Assembly (NCBI RefSeq): GCF_030690345.1
Contig: NZ_JAUYGV010000007.1
Location: 62,001 to 126,000, forward strand
Reading direction: 5' to 3'
Origin: Rheinheimera sp.
GTDB lineage: Bacteria; Pseudomonadota; Gammaproteobacteria; Enterobacterales; Alteromonadaceae
DNA length: 64,000 nucleotides
Shown here: piece after piece, positions 45,113 through 55,883 of the stretch
Layout: each line of letters starts with the position of its first letter
Numbering within the stretch: the stretch's first letter is position 1
Translations under genes and position numbers: made by a program
The notes under the pieces: generated by a model
Seen by the model: the letters and a program-made list of their open reading frames with translations, nothing else
Databases searched by the model: none
Told to the model about the DNA's origin: nothing

Positions 45113-45145
45113 GGCAATCCTCGAATGACTGAAAGTGGAAAGGCT

Positions 45146-45180
45146 AAAAATTGGCGGCATTTTACCTGCTTAACGCCGCC
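45146..45180 (-). terminator. Possible terminator between the hypothetical gene and purM
   Basis: On the minus strand GGCGGC...GCCGCC with a 16-base loop, then AATTTTT. Short stem, large loop; weak terminator or chance. Confidence 0.4.
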
Positions 45181-45190
45181 GACAAAAGCC

Positions 45191-45598
45191 TTACTGCATA
45201 GCATTTGCCATAGCTTGCTTTACATAGTCATACAGGCTGATGCTGTTGTCCTTAGTGAATTTGTGGTAACACACTGAAGCAAATGGAAATTCTTTGTCAT
45301 TCAGCCGTATATAAACAAAGGGGGCTTCGCTGTTGGTCTGATCGTGCTGCCAGTGACCGCCAACATTGGCGATAAATAATTCGCCAATATATGCGCCGAT
45401 AATGTTACATAAGGTAAACACCACTTCGGCCGAATGGCGCTGCTTTTGTTCCCGGCTGTGTAATTCTGCCAGCAGAACATCAATTTGCTGCAGGCTGTCT
45501 ATGCTGTGATCCAGCGTTATATTGTGCTCTTCTGCGGCATAGTTTACCGCGTCTGCGGCCGCGGCCTGCATTAAGTTATTCAGTTCTTGTTGTTGCAT
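45191..45598 (-). CDS. Hypothetical protein, weakly DUF3806-like
   Basis: A 135-residue cytoplasmic protein. The core IIGAYIGELFIANVGGHWQHD followed by APFVYIRLNDKEFPFASV (shown in parts) has the G-Y-GE-GG-W pattern of DUF3806/DUF6278-like proteins. Function unknown. Lies between LysR and purM, 7 bases from the end of the LysR gene on the same strand. Confidence 0.7.
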   Translation of the reverse strand: MQQQELNNLMQAAAADAVNYAAEEHNITLDHSIDSLQQIDVLLAELHSREQKQRHSAEVVFTLCNIIGAYIGELFIANVGGHWQHDQTNSEAPFVYIRLNDKEFPFASVCYHKFTKDNSISLYDYVKQAMANAMQ

Positions 45599-45605
45599 AG
45601 TTGCC

Positions 45606-46502
45606 TCAGGATTTTTGATGAGCCGCCAGAATTAACTGGCGTAATTGTTTACTGCCGGGGCCAAGCGTTTCTTCTTTGGGCGCGACCAGCGATATGGTTG
45701 CCATGCGCTCGCTGCTTTGGTTCAGGCTAAGTTGCACCAGAGTGCCACGGGCAATATAGTCTGTCACCATAAAATCCGGCAACCAGCAAAAGCCTAACCC
45801 AAGTTGCAAAATTTCTATCGCTTCAAAGAAGTTATCTACTGTCCAGCGTTGCTCCGCGCGCAACCAACCGATATTTTCCTGCGGTTTCTGTGCTGTGTCG
45901 CGGATCACCAGTTGCAAATGTTGGCTCAACTCATTTTGATCAATATGGCTGGCCGTGGCCAGCGGGTTATGGCTACCGGTAAGCGGAATAAAGCGGGTAT
46001 GACACAGATGTTCACCCAGGTAGCCTTTAGGAATAACAGCCGAGGCAGCTATAACCAGATCAGCGCGTTTTTGCTGAATAATTTCTGCGGTGCCGGTAAT
46101 AACGCAATCGATAAGCTGAATACGGCTGCCGCGGCTGAGCGGATAAAACGCTGCCAGGGCTTCATTTAAAAAGCGTCGCGGGTAGGCCAGTTCAACTGCA
46201 ATACGGATTTCCGGCTCCCAGCCCTGGTCGATATTGGCAGCCAGCAATTCCAAATCTTCCACTTGCTGTGTCAGTAACCGTGAGCGGCGCAGCATCACTT
46301 CACCTGCTTCGGTCAGATAGGCTTTGCGACCGCGCACTTCCAGCAACTCAACACCCAGCTGGGTTTGCAATTTTGCTACGGCATGGTTCAGCGATGATTG
46401 GCTTTTATTCAGCAGCTCTGCTGCTTGCGCATAGCCACCGGCATCGACCACCGCTTGCAAAATGCGCCATTGCTCCAGAGTTGAACGTGGACGGTAGGGC
46501 AT
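45606..46502 (-). CDS. LysR-family transcriptional regulator
   Basis: A 298-residue regulator with the N-terminal winged helix-turn-helix (QAAELLNKSQSSLNHAVAKLQ) and a LysR substrate-binding domain. Key words of the HTH: AAELLNKSQSSLNHAVAKL. Target unknown; it is upstream of the small hypothetical gene in one transcription direction. Confidence 0.93.
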   Translation of the reverse strand: MPYRPRSTLEQWRILQAVVDAGGYAQAAELLNKSQSSLNHAVAKLQTQLGVELLEVRGRKAYLTEAGEVMLRRSRLLTQQVEDLELLAANIDQGWEPEIRIAVELAYPRRFLNEALAAFYPLSRGSRIQLIDCVITGTAEIIQQKRADLVIAASAVIPKGYLGEHLCHTRFIPLTGSHNPLATASHIDQNELSQHLQLVIRDTAQKPQENIGWLRAEQRWTVDNFFEAIEILQLGLGFCWLPDFMVTDYIARGTLVQLSLNQSSERMATISLVAPKEETLGPGSKQLRQLILAAHQKS

Positions 46503-46525
46503 AACGGGCGTGCGCTCCTGTGGCG

Positions 46526-47491
46526 TTATACGTTGGCGACGATCACCGCGCGAAGCGGCGCCGGATAACCTTCTATGGTTTTACTATGATCAGTTGCATC
46601 GAGAAAATCAATTAAACTTTCGTTTTCCATCCAGTCGGTTTTGCGCTGCTCGTCTAAGCTGGTGCGGTTAAGATCCACCAGCCGCACATTGCTAAAGCCC
46701 AACCTTTGTAGCCAGTGCGTTAGCGCAGCAACGCTGGGAATAAACCAGACATTGCGCATTTTGGCGTAACGCTCGCCCGGCACCAGTACCGTATGTTCGT
46801 CACCTTCTACCACTAAGGTTTCGAGGATCAACTCGCCACCCGGGCGCAGTTGGTTTTTCAGCTGTTGCAGAAAATCCAGCGGTGAGCGCCGGTGGTACAA
46901 TACGCCCATTGAGAATACGGTATCAAACTGTTTCAGTGCCGGCATCTCGTCAATGCCTATCGGGATCAGATTAACTGCCGGGTCGGGGTTAAAATGTTTA
47001 ATCGCCTGAAACTGCGCATAAAACAGCTGCGACGGATCAATGCCGACGACACATTCTGCGCCTTCACCGCGCATACGCCACAGGTGATAACCACTGCCGC
47101 AACCAACATCCAGTACAGTGCGTTTTGCCAGCGGAGCAATATGCGGCAGCACCCGGTCCCATTTAAAGTCAGAACGCCACTCGGTATCAATATCAATGCC
47201 GTGAATCCTGAACGGGCCTTTGCGCCAGGGTTTTAACTGCTGCAGTAAATAGCGGATCTGCTGTGCTTCACCATTACTGATATCGTTTGCAGTACCAAAC
47301 TGCACCGCAGTTTTCAGCTCAATAGCAGAGGGGGTTGTTGTTGGCAGATTGCTGATTACTTTTTGCCACTGTTTAAAATCGCCATGCAGAGCGTCTTTGC
47401 TCCAACCGGCCAGCTGCGCAGGTAACGTCTGCAGCCAGCTGTGCAGTTTATTGGTTGCCAATTGGGCATAAAAGGGCGTGAAATCGAGCAT
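46526..47491 (-). CDS. cmoB: tRNA U34 carboxymethyltransferase CmoB
   Basis: A 321-residue SAM-fold enzyme. [33 protein letters not shown] and [17 protein letters not shown] are the CmoB motifs that bind carboxy-SAM and tRNA. It turns 5-hydroxyuridine 34 into cmo5U, which widens codon reading. Follows cmoA by 24 bases. Confidence 0.96.
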   Translation of the reverse strand: MLDFTPFYAQLATNKLHSWLQTLPAQLAGWSKDALHGDFKQWQKVISNLPTTTPSAIELKTAVQFGTANDISNGEAQQIRYLLQQLKPWRKGPFRIHGIDIDTEWRSDFKWDRVLPHIAPLAKRTVLDVGCGSGYHLWRMRGEGAECVVGIDPSQLFYAQFQAIKHFNPDPAVNLIPIGIDEMPALKQFDTVFSMGVLYHRRSPLDFLQQLKNQLRPGGELILETLVVEGDEHTVLVPGERYAKMRNVWFIPSVAALTHWLQRLGFSNVRLVDLNRTSLDEQRKTDWMENESLIDFLDATDHSKTIEGYPAPLRAVIVANV

Positions 47492-47515
47492 AGCTAACCT
47501 TATCTAAGAGTGGCC

Positions 47516-48241
47516 TTATTTAATTGCGACCATTGAGCAGAAATTAAAGCACTGAAACCACAAGGTTTGGCTGGTAAAACCGGCTTGCTGCAAGCGTTGC
47601 TGGTGTTCCGGCAGAGTGTCGGGCTTCATCACGTTTTCCAGCGCGCTGCGTTTTTGGCTGATTTCCAGCTCGCTGTAGCCGTTGGCGCGCTTAAAGTCAT
47701 GGTGTAACTCCACCAGCAAGTCGTTTGTCAGCGGGTCGTTGTTGATAAACTTTTCCGACAGGATCAATAAACCACCGGGTTTTAAGCCCTGATACACGCG
47801 GTTAATCAGGGTATTGCGATCTTCTTTCGGTAAAAACTGCAAGGTAAAGTTAATTACCACTATGGCGGCCTGTTCAATGGCTTGCTCTCTGATATCTGCC
47901 AGTTTTACCTCAACCGGTATGTCGGAGCGAAACGCCTGCAAATGCCGCTCGCAACGCTCGACCATGGCGCTGCTGTTATCTACCGCAATAATACGGCTGT
48001 TGGCTACGCTGATATTACGTCGCATCGCCAGTGTGGCGGCACCTAATGAGCAGCCGAGATCGTAGTAATTGCTGTCGGCTTGTTGAAAGCGGCCGCTTAA
48101 CTTGCCAATGGTTTGAATAATCGTTTGATAGCCCGGCACAGAGCGCTGGATCATGTCAGGGAATACATCTGCCACCTGATCGTCAAAGCGAAAATCCTGA
48201 ATATGAGCCAGTGGCTCGGCGAAAATAGCATCTTTTTGCAT
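47516..48241 (-). CDS. cmoA: Carboxy-SAM synthase CmoA
   Basis: A 241-residue methyltransferase-fold enzyme making carboxy-S-adenosylmethionine from SAM and prephenate. [44 protein letters not shown] and SEKFINND are intact. First gene of the cmoA-cmoB pair. Confidence 0.96.
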   Translation of the reverse strand: MQKDAIFAEPLAHIQDFRFDDQVADVFPDMIQRSVPGYQTIIQTIGKLSGRFQQADSNYYDLGCSLGAATLAMRRNISVANSRIIAVDNSSAMVERCERHLQAFRSDIPVEVKLADIREQAIEQAAIVVINFTLQFLPKEDRNTLINRVYQGLKPGGLLILSEKFINNDPLTNDLLVELHHDFKRANGYSELEISQKRSALENVMKPDTLPEHQQRLQQAGFTSQTLWFQCFNFCSMVAIK

Positions 48242-48300
48242 AAAAACTTGTCGGTAGGAAGCGGTGTAAGTGGCGCTATTTTACCTTAAATACCACAAAA

Positions 48301-49137
48301 CTACAGCAAGCTGAATTGCTGCTCGCCCGGCCAGGGCTCCAGACAGCTGTGAGGGTAGGCTAAATCCTGCGCAAACCGGCGGCATAACTGCGGCGCTAAA
48401 TGGTTATCCGGAGTATGAAAAAAACAAAACGGGCTTTTGCCTTCGTCCAGCCATTGCTGCACCTTAATAAGCCACGGCTGATAAAACTGCCGGTTTAGCG
48501 CCATATCATCGGTAGCGATAAAGCGTAGCACCGGGGTTTGACTGAAACTTATCGCATGCACCGGTACCCGTGGTTTTTTCGCCTGGGCATCTGTTAACGC
48601 CTGAGTGGTAGCAGGCACAGAGAATAAGGCCCTGCTGTCGATGACGACACGTTCAGCGCCATAATGTTGCAACATCTTGTGCAGTTGAATTTCATGTTGG
48701 CCTTTGTCAAAAAAAGCCGGATGGCGCACTTCCAGTGCACAGCGGCACTGCTGGCTAATCTGTTCAACCAGAGTGCTGATGTAACTAAAGTCGGCCGGAC
48801 CGGTGCGCGCTGGCAGTTGCAGGTGCACCAGTGCCAGTTTCTGCCCAAGCGCAGACATGCGTTTAAGCCAGTCTTGCAACTGTAGTATGCTGTCTGCACT
48901 GCCCTGATGGCTGATGCGCTGCGGCACTTTCAACACAAAGCGGAAGTCTTCAGCTGTGTCCTGTCGCCAACGCGCCAAAGTGTCATCCGACGGATCCGCA
49001 TAGAAGGTGGTGTTACCCTCTGCGGTGTTAAAAAACCGGCTGTATTGCAGCAGATACTCAGCACTTTTCGCATCAGCCGAAAACAGCGAGTTTTTCCATT
49101 TCGGATTGGCCCATACCGGGCACCCAAGATATAACAT
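48301..49137 (-). CDS. DUF72 (YecE-like) protein
   Basis: A 278-residue TIM-barrel-like protein from ATG 49137; the frame continues 60 bases but that region is the shared promoter. YLGCPVWANPKWKNSLF, FFNTAEGNTTFYADPS, FRFVLKVPQRISH and CALEVRHPAFFD are DUF72 marks. No known activity. Divergent from the diguanylate cyclase gene. Confidence 0.9.
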   Translation of the reverse strand: MLYLGCPVWANPKWKNSLFSADAKSAEYLLQYSRFFNTAEGNTTFYADPSDDTLARWRQDTAEDFRFVLKVPQRISHQGSADSILQLQDWLKRMSALGQKLALVHLQLPARTGPADFSYISTLVEQISQQCRCALEVRHPAFFDKGQHEIQLHKMLQHYGAERVVIDSRALFSVPATTQALTDAQAKKPRVPVHAISFSQTPVLRFIATDDMALNRQFYQPWLIKVQQWLDEGKSPFCFFHTPDNHLAPQLCRRFAQDLAYPHSCLEPWPGEQQFSLL

Positions 49138-49203
49138 TGGCAGCTTGACCTTGTTGCAGTGGCAGCGTAAAACTAAATATATCGGTTCGCAAAGCATAAC
49201 ATA

Positions 49204-52017
49204 ATGACAGCCAGAACTATTATTTGCCTGATTTATCTGTGTTTTTCGCTCAACGGTGCCAGTGCAGCATTACCGGACCCATTGCGGGTTGCCGTGAGTG
49301 ATGACACTTACCCCTACATGTACACAGACGAGCAGGGCCAACTTGCCGGGCTGGTCATAGACTATTGGCAAGAGGTTGGCCGGCTGGGTGGCGTGCAACT
49401 GCAGTTTGTCGGCGCCAATTGGCCGCAAACTATTACCTTGCTGCAAAGTGACGCCGTGCATGTGCATGGCGGTATTGCTTACACCGTCGAACGCGAGCAG
49501 CAGTATCAGCTGGGCGACACCGGCATTGATATCTACAGCAATGTGTTTATTCAGCGCGATATGCCGCCTGTCAGCACGTTATCAGAACTAAAAGCTTATG
49601 CCATCGGTGTAGTGGATAAATCCAGCCATGTCGATACCGTAGCGGCATTGGTGCCGGAGGCAGTGTTAAAGTATTACCCCAATGTGACGGCAATGTATGA
49701 TGCTGCCCTGGCTGGCGATATAAAAGCCATTAGCGGCCTTGACAGGTTACCGCCGCGTTATGCCCGTTATGATGAGTTGCAACGCCAGTTTCCGCTGTAT
49801 CGCAAGATGCCACTGCGTAAAATCGATTTAAATTATGCTGTGAATAATAATGTTGCCCTGGCGCAGGCGCTAACCACCCTGACGCAGGGAATTACCCGTG
49901 ACTATCTTGATAAGTTGGAGCGACGCTGGCTGGGCGGCGCGGCGGATGATGACACCCTGATCCTCGGTGTGCCGATAGACAATCAGCCTTATATGCATGT
50001 ATCTGCTCAGGGCCAGGCGCAGGGCCTATTGGTGGACTTGTGGCGGCAGTGGTCAGAAAAAAGCGGTATTAAAGTGGCGTTTGTGCCTGATACCTCGGCC
50101 AATTTAATCACCAGCCTGCAAAGAAACCGTATTGACGCCTTGGTGGCTTTTCCGGATGTCAGCGATTTACCGGCAGGGCTGGACAAGGCATACCACCTGT
50201 ATAGCTTTAACTCAGAGTTTTACTACCCGCGCCAAACTAACATTCATAGCATGGCAGATGTCAGTGGCTTGCGTGTTGGTTTGTTTCGCAACGCCACCTA
50301 TCTTGATGAGTTACAACGGCGTTATCCGAACATTGAGTTTGAGCGTTACAGCGCGCTAAGCGATATGGTTGCGGCGGTGCAGAGCGGCCATTTGGCCGGG
50401 TTTTATGGTGCATCAGCCATTCTTGATTTGCGCTTACAACAGTTAAATATCTGGGATTACTTTACGTCATTGCCGGATAGCCAGGTTAAAGCACCGTTGT
50501 ACAGCTTGATTAGATCTGACCGGCCAGAGTTAAAAGAGCAGATACGCCACGGTTTTAATTTGCTTAGTCTGACCGAACTGGAGCAGATTGAAGCGCATTG
50601 GCTAAGTAACCCCAGCCAGCATTATTTCAGCTTATTTCGCAACAGCGTACCGTTAACTAATGCAGAACAAAGCTGGTTAGCGCAGCACAACCCGGTGCGC
50701 GTTGGTATGTTGGACAATTGGGCACCAATGGAGTTTGTCGATAATGACGGCAACTTTGCCGGTGTGACGGTCGACATTTTGCAGTTGCTTAGCCAGCGCA
50801 CAGGTATAAGGTTCGATATCAAACGCTACAGCCGGTTTGAGCAGATGCTGCTGGATTTACAGCAACGTAAAATTGATATGGTCGCAAGTTTGTCTGACGT
50901 AGCAGAGCGACATGAATACGCGGCCTTTACTGATGAATTTTGGTCTATACAGTGGGCTGTTATCAGCCAGTTGAGTGACAGCGACATCAGCAGTGCTGCC
51001 GGGCTTGCCGGCAGGCGCATCGCCATTATGAAAGATTATCAACTGGCACAACACAGTGCTGAAGCACTGCCGCAAAGTGAAGTTGTGTTAGTAGACAATG
51101 TGCGGCGTGGCCTGACGTTATTGCAGCAGGGCGAAGTCGATTATTTGCTCGACTCGGTAGAAGCGGCCAGTCAACTGCTGCGTCAAACAGGCTACATTAA
51201 TTTGCGCATTCAGCTTATTGATGGCTTGCAAGCCTATCCTTCGTTAATTGGTGTGCGCAACGATTATCAACCACTGGTTACCATGCTAAACAAGGGCTTG
51301 CGCAGCATCGGCCAGGCGGAGCGAAAGCAGTTGTACCAAAAATGGTTTGATTTTCAAGTCACCCAAGGCATTAACAGCGAACAGTTTGTCAGAATGTTGT
51401 GGCAAATCGGTGGTGTCGTGCTGGTGTTGCTGACGTTTTTTATTATTTGGAATCTGTCATTACGCCGTGAAGTGGCGTTGCGCCGCCAGGCCGAGCAAAA
51501 AATGCGTTTTATGGCTACGCATGATGATCTGACGAAATTACCCAACCGCAGTTTAATTAAAGAGCGGATTGAGCAAGCGCTGTTGCAGCATGCCAGGCAC
51601 AATGAAATTATGGCATTGTTGTTTATTGATTTAGACGGCTTTAAGGAAGTAAACGACGCCCACGGCCATGACGCCGGCGACGAGTTATTATTGAAGTTGG
51701 CGCAGCAGCTGAGCACTACGGTGCGTAAAAGTGACACTGTTGCGCGGTTTGGCGGGGATGAGTTCGTCATTTTATTAACCGGATTGTTAAGCCGGGATGA
51801 TGCCGCCATCGTGGCCGGCAAAATTCTGCATCAATTCGCACAACCGGTTAGCTTATCTGTTGGTCAGGTGCAGGTGGGGGCCAGTATTGGCATTGCGATC
51901 TATCCGGACGATGGTACCGACAGCGCTAAACTGCTGAAAGTGGCTGATAGCCTGATGTATCGCATTAAGCAGCAGGGTAAAAACCAGTACTGTTTTTCCA
52001 GGGCGGTGTTTTCGTAA
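49204..52017 (+). CDS. Membrane diguanylate cyclase with three solute-binding sensor domains
   Basis: A 937-residue protein. Signal 1-22, then three tandem type-3 solute-binding domains: about 25-245 (LRVAVSDDTYPYMYTDEQG), 250-475 (LILGVPIDNQPYMHV), 490-720 (VRVGMLDNWAPMEFVDNDG). One transmembrane helix (VVLVLLTFFIIWNL, about 735-752) leads to GGDEF (about 770-935) with intact RFGGDEF and an RxxD inhibition site (RKSD) five residues before. The DDL, LFIDLDGFKEVND marks are also present. It should make c-di-GMP on binding small periplasmic ligands. No clear ribosome binding site precedes ATG 49204. Confidence 0.93.
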   Translation: MTARTIICLIYLCFSLNGASAALPDPLRVAVSDDTYPYMYTDEQGQLAGLVIDYWQEVGRLGGVQLQFVGANWPQTITLLQSDAVHVHGGIAYTVEREQQYQLGDTGIDIYSNVFIQRDMPPVSTLSELKAYAIGVVDKSSHVDTVAALVPEAVLKYYPNVTAMYDAALAGDIKAISGLDRLPPRYARYDELQRQFPLYRKMPLRKIDLNYAVNNNVALAQALTTLTQGITRDYLDKLERRWLGGAADDDTLILGVPIDNQPYMHVSAQGQAQGLLVDLWRQWSEKSGIKVAFVPDTSANLITSLQRNRIDALVAFPDVSDLPAGLDKAYHLYSFNSEFYYPRQTNIHSMADVSGLRVGLFRNATYLDELQRRYPNIEFERYSALSDMVAAVQSGHLAGFYGASAILDLRLQQLNIWDYFTSLPDSQVKAPLYSLIRSDRPELKEQIRHGFNLLSLTELEQIEAHWLSNPSQHYFSLFRNSVPLTNAEQSWLAQHNPVRVGMLDNWAPMEFVDNDGNFAGVTVDILQLLSQRTGIRFDIKRYSRFEQMLLDLQQRKIDMVASLSDVAERHEYAAFTDEFWSIQWAVISQLSDSDISSAAGLAGRRIAIMKDYQLAQHSAEALPQSEVVLVDNVRRGLTLLQQGEVDYLLDSVEAASQLLRQTGYINLRIQLIDGLQAYPSLIGVRNDYQPLVTMLNKGLRSIGQAERKQLYQKWFDFQVTQGINSEQFVRMLWQIGGVVLVLLTFFIIWNLSLRREVALRRQAEQKMRFMATHDDLTKLPNRSLIKERIEQALLQHARHNEIMALLFIDLDGFKEVNDAHGHDAGDELLLKLAQQLSTTVRKSDTVARFGGDEFVILLTGLLSRDDAAIVAGKILHQFAQPVSLSVGQVQVGASIGIAIYPDDGTDSAKLLKVADSLMYRIKQQGKNQYCFSRAVFS

Positions 52018-52100
52018 GCGGGCAGTGACATTAGGCGTCATTTCTATATAATTAGCCGTCATTTTAGTGCCGCTGATTAGCAAGGTAGAAGGAAGGTTTA

Positions 52101-53879
52101 ATGCGTAGCCATTATTGTGGTTTATTAACCGCACAACATGTTGGGCAACAAGTGTCTTTATGCGGCTGGGTTAACCGGCGCCGTGACCTGGGTGGTTTGA
52201 TTTTCTTAGACTTACGCGACCGTGAAGGCATGGTGCAGGTGGTCTGCGACCCGGATTTAAAAGACCTGTTTGACGTTGCCTATACACTGCGCAATGAATT
52301 TTGTATTCAGATCAAAGGCCAGGTACGGGCAAGACCAGACTCGCAAATTAATAAAGATATGGCTACCGGCGCAGTAGAAGTGTACGCCAGCGAACTGATT
52401 ATCCTCAATAAAGCTGCACCTTTGCCGCTGGACTCTAACCAAAACAACAGTGAAGAGCAGCGCTTAAAGTATCGCTACCTTGACCTGCGCCGGCCGCTGA
52501 TGAGTGAGCGGTTAAAGTTTCGCGCTAAAGTCACCAGCTTTGTACGTAACTTTATGGACAGCCATGGCTTTATGGATGTCGAAACACCTATTCTGACTAA
52601 AGCTACGCCCGAAGGCGCACGTGACTACTTAGTGCCAAGTCGGACCCACAAAGGCGAGTTTTTTGCCCTGCCGCAATCACCGCAGCTGTTTAAACAACTG
52701 CTGATGATGTCGGGCCTGGACCGTTACTATCAAATTGTAAAATGCTTCCGCGATGAAGATTTACGGGCTGATCGCCAGCCGGAATTTACCCAGATCGATA
52801 TTGAAACCTCTTTTATGAGCGCAGAGCAGGTCATGGAAGTGACCGAGCAGATGGTTGTACAAATGTTTAACCAGTTGCTGGGTGTCGATTTAGGCAAGAT
52901 GCCACGTATGCAATACTGGGAAGCGATGCGGCTGTATGGCTCAGACAAACCGGATTTGCGTAACCCGATGCAGTTTGTCGATGTTGCCGATTTACTCAAA
53001 GACGTTGAGTTTAAAGTATTCTCCGGCCCGGCTAATGATGCCAAAGGCCGGGTAGTAGCACTAAAAGTACCTGGCGCTGCCGAGAAAGTATCGCGTAAAG
53101 ATATCGACAACTACACCAGCTTTGTCGGCATTTATGGTGCCAAAGGCTTAGCCTGGATGAAGGTGAATGATATTGCCGCAGGCGCGGATGGTGTGCAATC
53201 ACCGGTGGCGAAGTTTTTAACACCGGACATTATCAGCACTATTATTGCGCGCACTGGCGCTGCCAACGGTGACTTAATTTTCTTCGGTGCCGATAGCTAT
53301 AAAGTGGTCTGTGAAGCCATGGGCGCGTTGCGCTTAAAGCTGGGTGAAGACTTAGGCATTACTCAACCTGGCTGGAAACCGCTGTGGGTTGTGGACTTCC
53401 CGATGTTTGAAGAAAACGACGATGGCAGTTTTTCTGCTGTGCATCACCCCTTTACCTCGCCACTGGATACGGCGGCGTTTTTAAACACCGCCAACAATGA
53501 GCTGAAACTGGGTGAGCTATTGTCCAACGCCTACGATATGGTGTTAAACGGCACTGAGTTAGGCGGTGGTTCGGTGCGTATTCACAGCGCCGACGTCCAG
53601 GCTAAGGTATTTACCCTGTTGGGTATCAGCGATGAAGAAGCCGGTGAAAAGTTTGGTTTCTTACTGGAAGCGTTAAAATACGGCACACCTCCGCACGCCG
53701 GTTTAGCTTTCGGCCTTGACCGGCTGGTAATGTTAATGACCGGCGCCACCTCTATCCGCGATGTGATGGCGTTCCCGAAAACCGCCACTGCTGCTTGCCC
53801 GTTAACCGATGCCCCGGGCGCCGCTAACCCGGCACAACTGGCTGAGCTAGGCATAGCCGTGGTAGCTAAAGCAGAATAA
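52101..53879 (+). CDS. aspS: Aspartyl-tRNA synthetase
   Basis: A 592-residue bacterial-type class II synthetase: N-terminal OB anticodon domain ([20 protein letters not shown]), class II motifs 2 ([19 protein letters not shown]) and 3 ([15 protein letters not shown]), and the bacterial insertion domain between. It charges tRNA-Asp. AAGGAAGG precedes the ATG. Confidence 0.98.
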   Translation: MRSHYCGLLTAQHVGQQVSLCGWVNRRRDLGGLIFLDLRDREGMVQVVCDPDLKDLFDVAYTLRNEFCIQIKGQVRARPDSQINKDMATGAVEVYASELIILNKAAPLPLDSNQNNSEEQRLKYRYLDLRRPLMSERLKFRAKVTSFVRNFMDSHGFMDVETPILTKATPEGARDYLVPSRTHKGEFFALPQSPQLFKQLLMMSGLDRYYQIVKCFRDEDLRADRQPEFTQIDIETSFMSAEQVMEVTEQMVVQMFNQLLGVDLGKMPRMQYWEAMRLYGSDKPDLRNPMQFVDVADLLKDVEFKVFSGPANDAKGRVVALKVPGAAEKVSRKDIDNYTSFVGIYGAKGLAWMKVNDIAAGADGVQSPVAKFLTPDIISTIIARTGAANGDLIFFGADSYKVVCEAMGALRLKLGEDLGITQPGWKPLWVVDFPMFEENDDGSFSAVHHPFTSPLDTAAFLNTANNELKLGELLSNAYDMVLNGTELGGGSVRIHSADVQAKVFTLLGISDEEAGEKFGFLLEALKYGTPPHAGLAFGLDRLVMLMTGATSIRDVMAFPKTATAACPLTDAPGAANPAQLAELGIAVVAKAE

Positions 53880-53905
53880 GTTTTACTATTTTTACCTGCA
53901 ATACC

Positions 53906-53927
53906 GTGGCAGCAATCTTGCTGCCAC
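53906..53927. terminator. Hairpin between aspS and yebC
   Basis: A 9-base perfect stem GTGGCAGCA/TGCTGCCAC with a 4-base loop; no T-tract follows. May lessen read-through or protect mRNA ends. Confidence 0.4.
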
Positions 53928-53943
53928 AACTAAGGAGTAACTG

Positions 53944-54687
53944 ATGGCCGGCCATAGTAAATGGGCGAACATGAAGCATCGCAAAGCCCGTCAGGATGCG
54001 AAAAAGAATAAAATTTTCACCAAAATTATCCGCGAGCTAACCGTTGCTGCCCGCTTAAACCCTGACATTACCGCTAACCCGCGGCTGCGTTTGGCGGTAG
54101 ATAAAGCGCTGTCAGAAAATATGACCCGCGATACCATCGATCGCGCCATTAAACGCGGTGCCGGTGCCAGCGAGGGTGAAAACTACGAAGAGCTGGTATA
54201 TGAAGGCTACGGCCCGAATGGCGTAGCGGTGATCGTAGAAACCATGACCGACAACCACAAGCGCACCGTGGCCGATGTACGCCATGCTTTCACCAAAGCC
54301 GGTGGCAGTCTGGGTACCAGTGGCTCGGTAGCCTATTTATTCAGCCGCCGCGGTGTACTGATTTTTGCCCCGGGCGTGGATGAAGATAGCCTGATGGAAG
54401 CCGCGCTAAACGCCGGTGCCGAGGATATTGTGGCTCATGATGATGGCAGCTTTGAAGTGCTGACTGCTGCTGAGCAGTTTAATGATGTGAAAGACGCCCT
54501 GGTAGCCGCCGGTTTTATGCCGGATAGCAGCGAAGTCACCTTAATACCCTCTACCCGGGCTGAAGTCGATGCAGATCATGTTGCAGCCTTTTTTAAACTG
54601 CTGGATCAGTTAGAAGACTCAGACGACGTGCAAAACGTGTATCACAATGCTGATATCAGTGACGAGCTGATGGCAGAGCACGGTTAA
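53944..54687 (+). CDS. yebC: YebC/TACO1-family regulator
   Basis: A 247-residue protein with [21 protein letters not shown] at the start (first 20 shown by key words [19 protein letters not shown]), then the three-domain YebC fold ([30 protein letters not shown]). YebC-type proteins act as DNA-binding regulators and in translation of proline-rich stretches. It precedes ruvC by 13 bases. Confidence 0.97.
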   Translation: MAGHSKWANMKHRKARQDAKKNKIFTKIIRELTVAARLNPDITANPRLRLAVDKALSENMTRDTIDRAIKRGAGASEGENYEELVYEGYGPNGVAVIVETMTDNHKRTVADVRHAFTKAGGSLGTSGSVAYLFSRRGVLIFAPGVDEDSLMEAALNAGAEDIVAHDDGSFEVLTAAEQFNDVKDALVAAGFMPDSSEVTLIPSTRAEVDADHVAAFFKLLDQLEDSDDVQNVYHNADISDELMAEHG

Positions 54688-54700
54688 GCGTGGCGCAACA

Positions 54701-55225
54701 GTGAATATTATTCTGGGTATTGACCCGGGCAGCCGTTTAACCGGTTATGGTGTTGTACGCCAGGTGGGCATGAAGTTTGAGTATGTCGCCAGTGGCTGTA
54801 TCCGCCTGACCACCACTGATTTACTGCCCGAGCGCCTGCTGGATATTTTTAACGGCGTCAGTGAAATTATCAGCCAAACCCAACCGACTATTTTTGCCAT
54901 TGAGCAGGTGTTTATGGCGCGCAATGCTGACTCGGCGTTAAAGCTGGGCCAGGCACGTGGTGCCGCTATAGTTGCCGCCAAACATGCCGGGCTTGAGGTG
55001 TATGAATACTCGGCACGGCAGGTTAAACAGTCGGTAGTGGGCACCGGCGCGGCCGATAAAGCGCAGGTACAGCATATGGTGCGCACCTTATTAAAGTTAC
55101 CGGCCAACCCCCAGGCCGACGCCGCCGATGCGCTTGCAGTGGCGCTGTGTCATGGGCATACTCAGCAGAGTTTAATCAGTTTAGCCGGTCAGGCGCGCAA
55201 AACCGTGCGTGGCCGCTTACGCTAA
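54701..55225 (+). CDS. ruvC: Holliday junction resolvase RuvC
   Basis: A 174-residue nuclease from GTG 54701. Acidic catalytic residues appear in [13 protein letters not shown] (Asp), [22 protein letters not shown] (Glu) and [16 protein letters not shown] (two Asp). It cuts Holliday junctions with RuvAB, encoded next. Confidence 0.97.
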   Translation: MNIILGIDPGSRLTGYGVVRQVGMKFEYVASGCIRLTTTDLLPERLLDIFNGVSEIISQTQPTIFAIEQVFMARNADSALKLGQARGAAIVAAKHAGLEVYEYSARQVKQSVVGTGAADKAQVQHMVRTLLKLPANPQADAADALAVALCHGHTQQSLISLAGQARKTVRGRLR

Positions 55226-55259
55226 GCGGATTTATCACCTTATTCTATAAGCAGACCTT

Positions 55260-55880
55260 ATGATTGGACGTTTACGCGGTATTTTGCTGGAAAAGCAGGC
55301 GCCGGATTTATTAATCGAAGTGGCCGGTGTCGGCTATGAAGTACAGCTACCGCTGACCAGTTTTTATCAGCTGCCGGCTACCGGGGTTGAGGCCACTATT
55401 TATACCCATTTTGTTGTGCGCGAAGATGCGCAACTACTGTACGGTTTTGTTAATCAGGCCGAGCGCGCGTTGTTTCGCCAACTGATTAAAGCCAACGGTG
55501 TGGGCCCCAAGCTGGCGCTGACTATTTTATCCGGCATGACAGCACAGCAATTCGTGCGCTGCGTGCAGCTGGATGATGTCAGCACTTTGGTTAAGTTGCC
55601 GGGCGTGGGTAAGAAAACGGCAGAGCGTTTAGTGGTAGAAATGCGTGACCGCCTGAAAGATTGGGGCATAGCGCCGAATACACCGGTTACCGATGGCTTA
55701 GTACTGCAGGACGATGAAGCGATTTTCAGCCCGGAGCAAAGTGCTGAGCAAGATGCTGCCAGCGCGCTGGTATCGCTGGGTTACAGCCAGCTGCAGGCGG
55801 ATAAAGCCGTACAAAAGGTAAAACAAAGCGGCATGAGCAGTGAACAGCTGATTAAAGCGGCACTGCGGAGCATGATGTAA
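55260..55880 (+). CDS. ruvA: Holliday junction branch-migration protein RuvA
   Basis: A 206-residue protein with the OB domain ([20 protein letters not shown]), two HhH motifs ([13 protein letters not shown] and [15 protein letters not shown]), an acidic linker and the C-terminal RuvB-binding helix domain ([19 protein letters not shown]). RuvA tetramers hold the junction. Confidence 0.97.
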   Translation: MIGRLRGILLEKQAPDLLIEVAGVGYEVQLPLTSFYQLPATGVEATIYTHFVVREDAQLLYGFVNQAERALFRQLIKANGVGPKLALTILSGMTAQQFVRCVQLDDVSTLVKLPGVGKKTAERLVVEMRDRLKDWGIAPNTPVTDGLVLQDDEAIFSPEQSAEQDAASALVSLGYSQLQADKAVQKVKQSGMSSEQLIKAALRSMM

Positions 55881-55883
55881 ACC

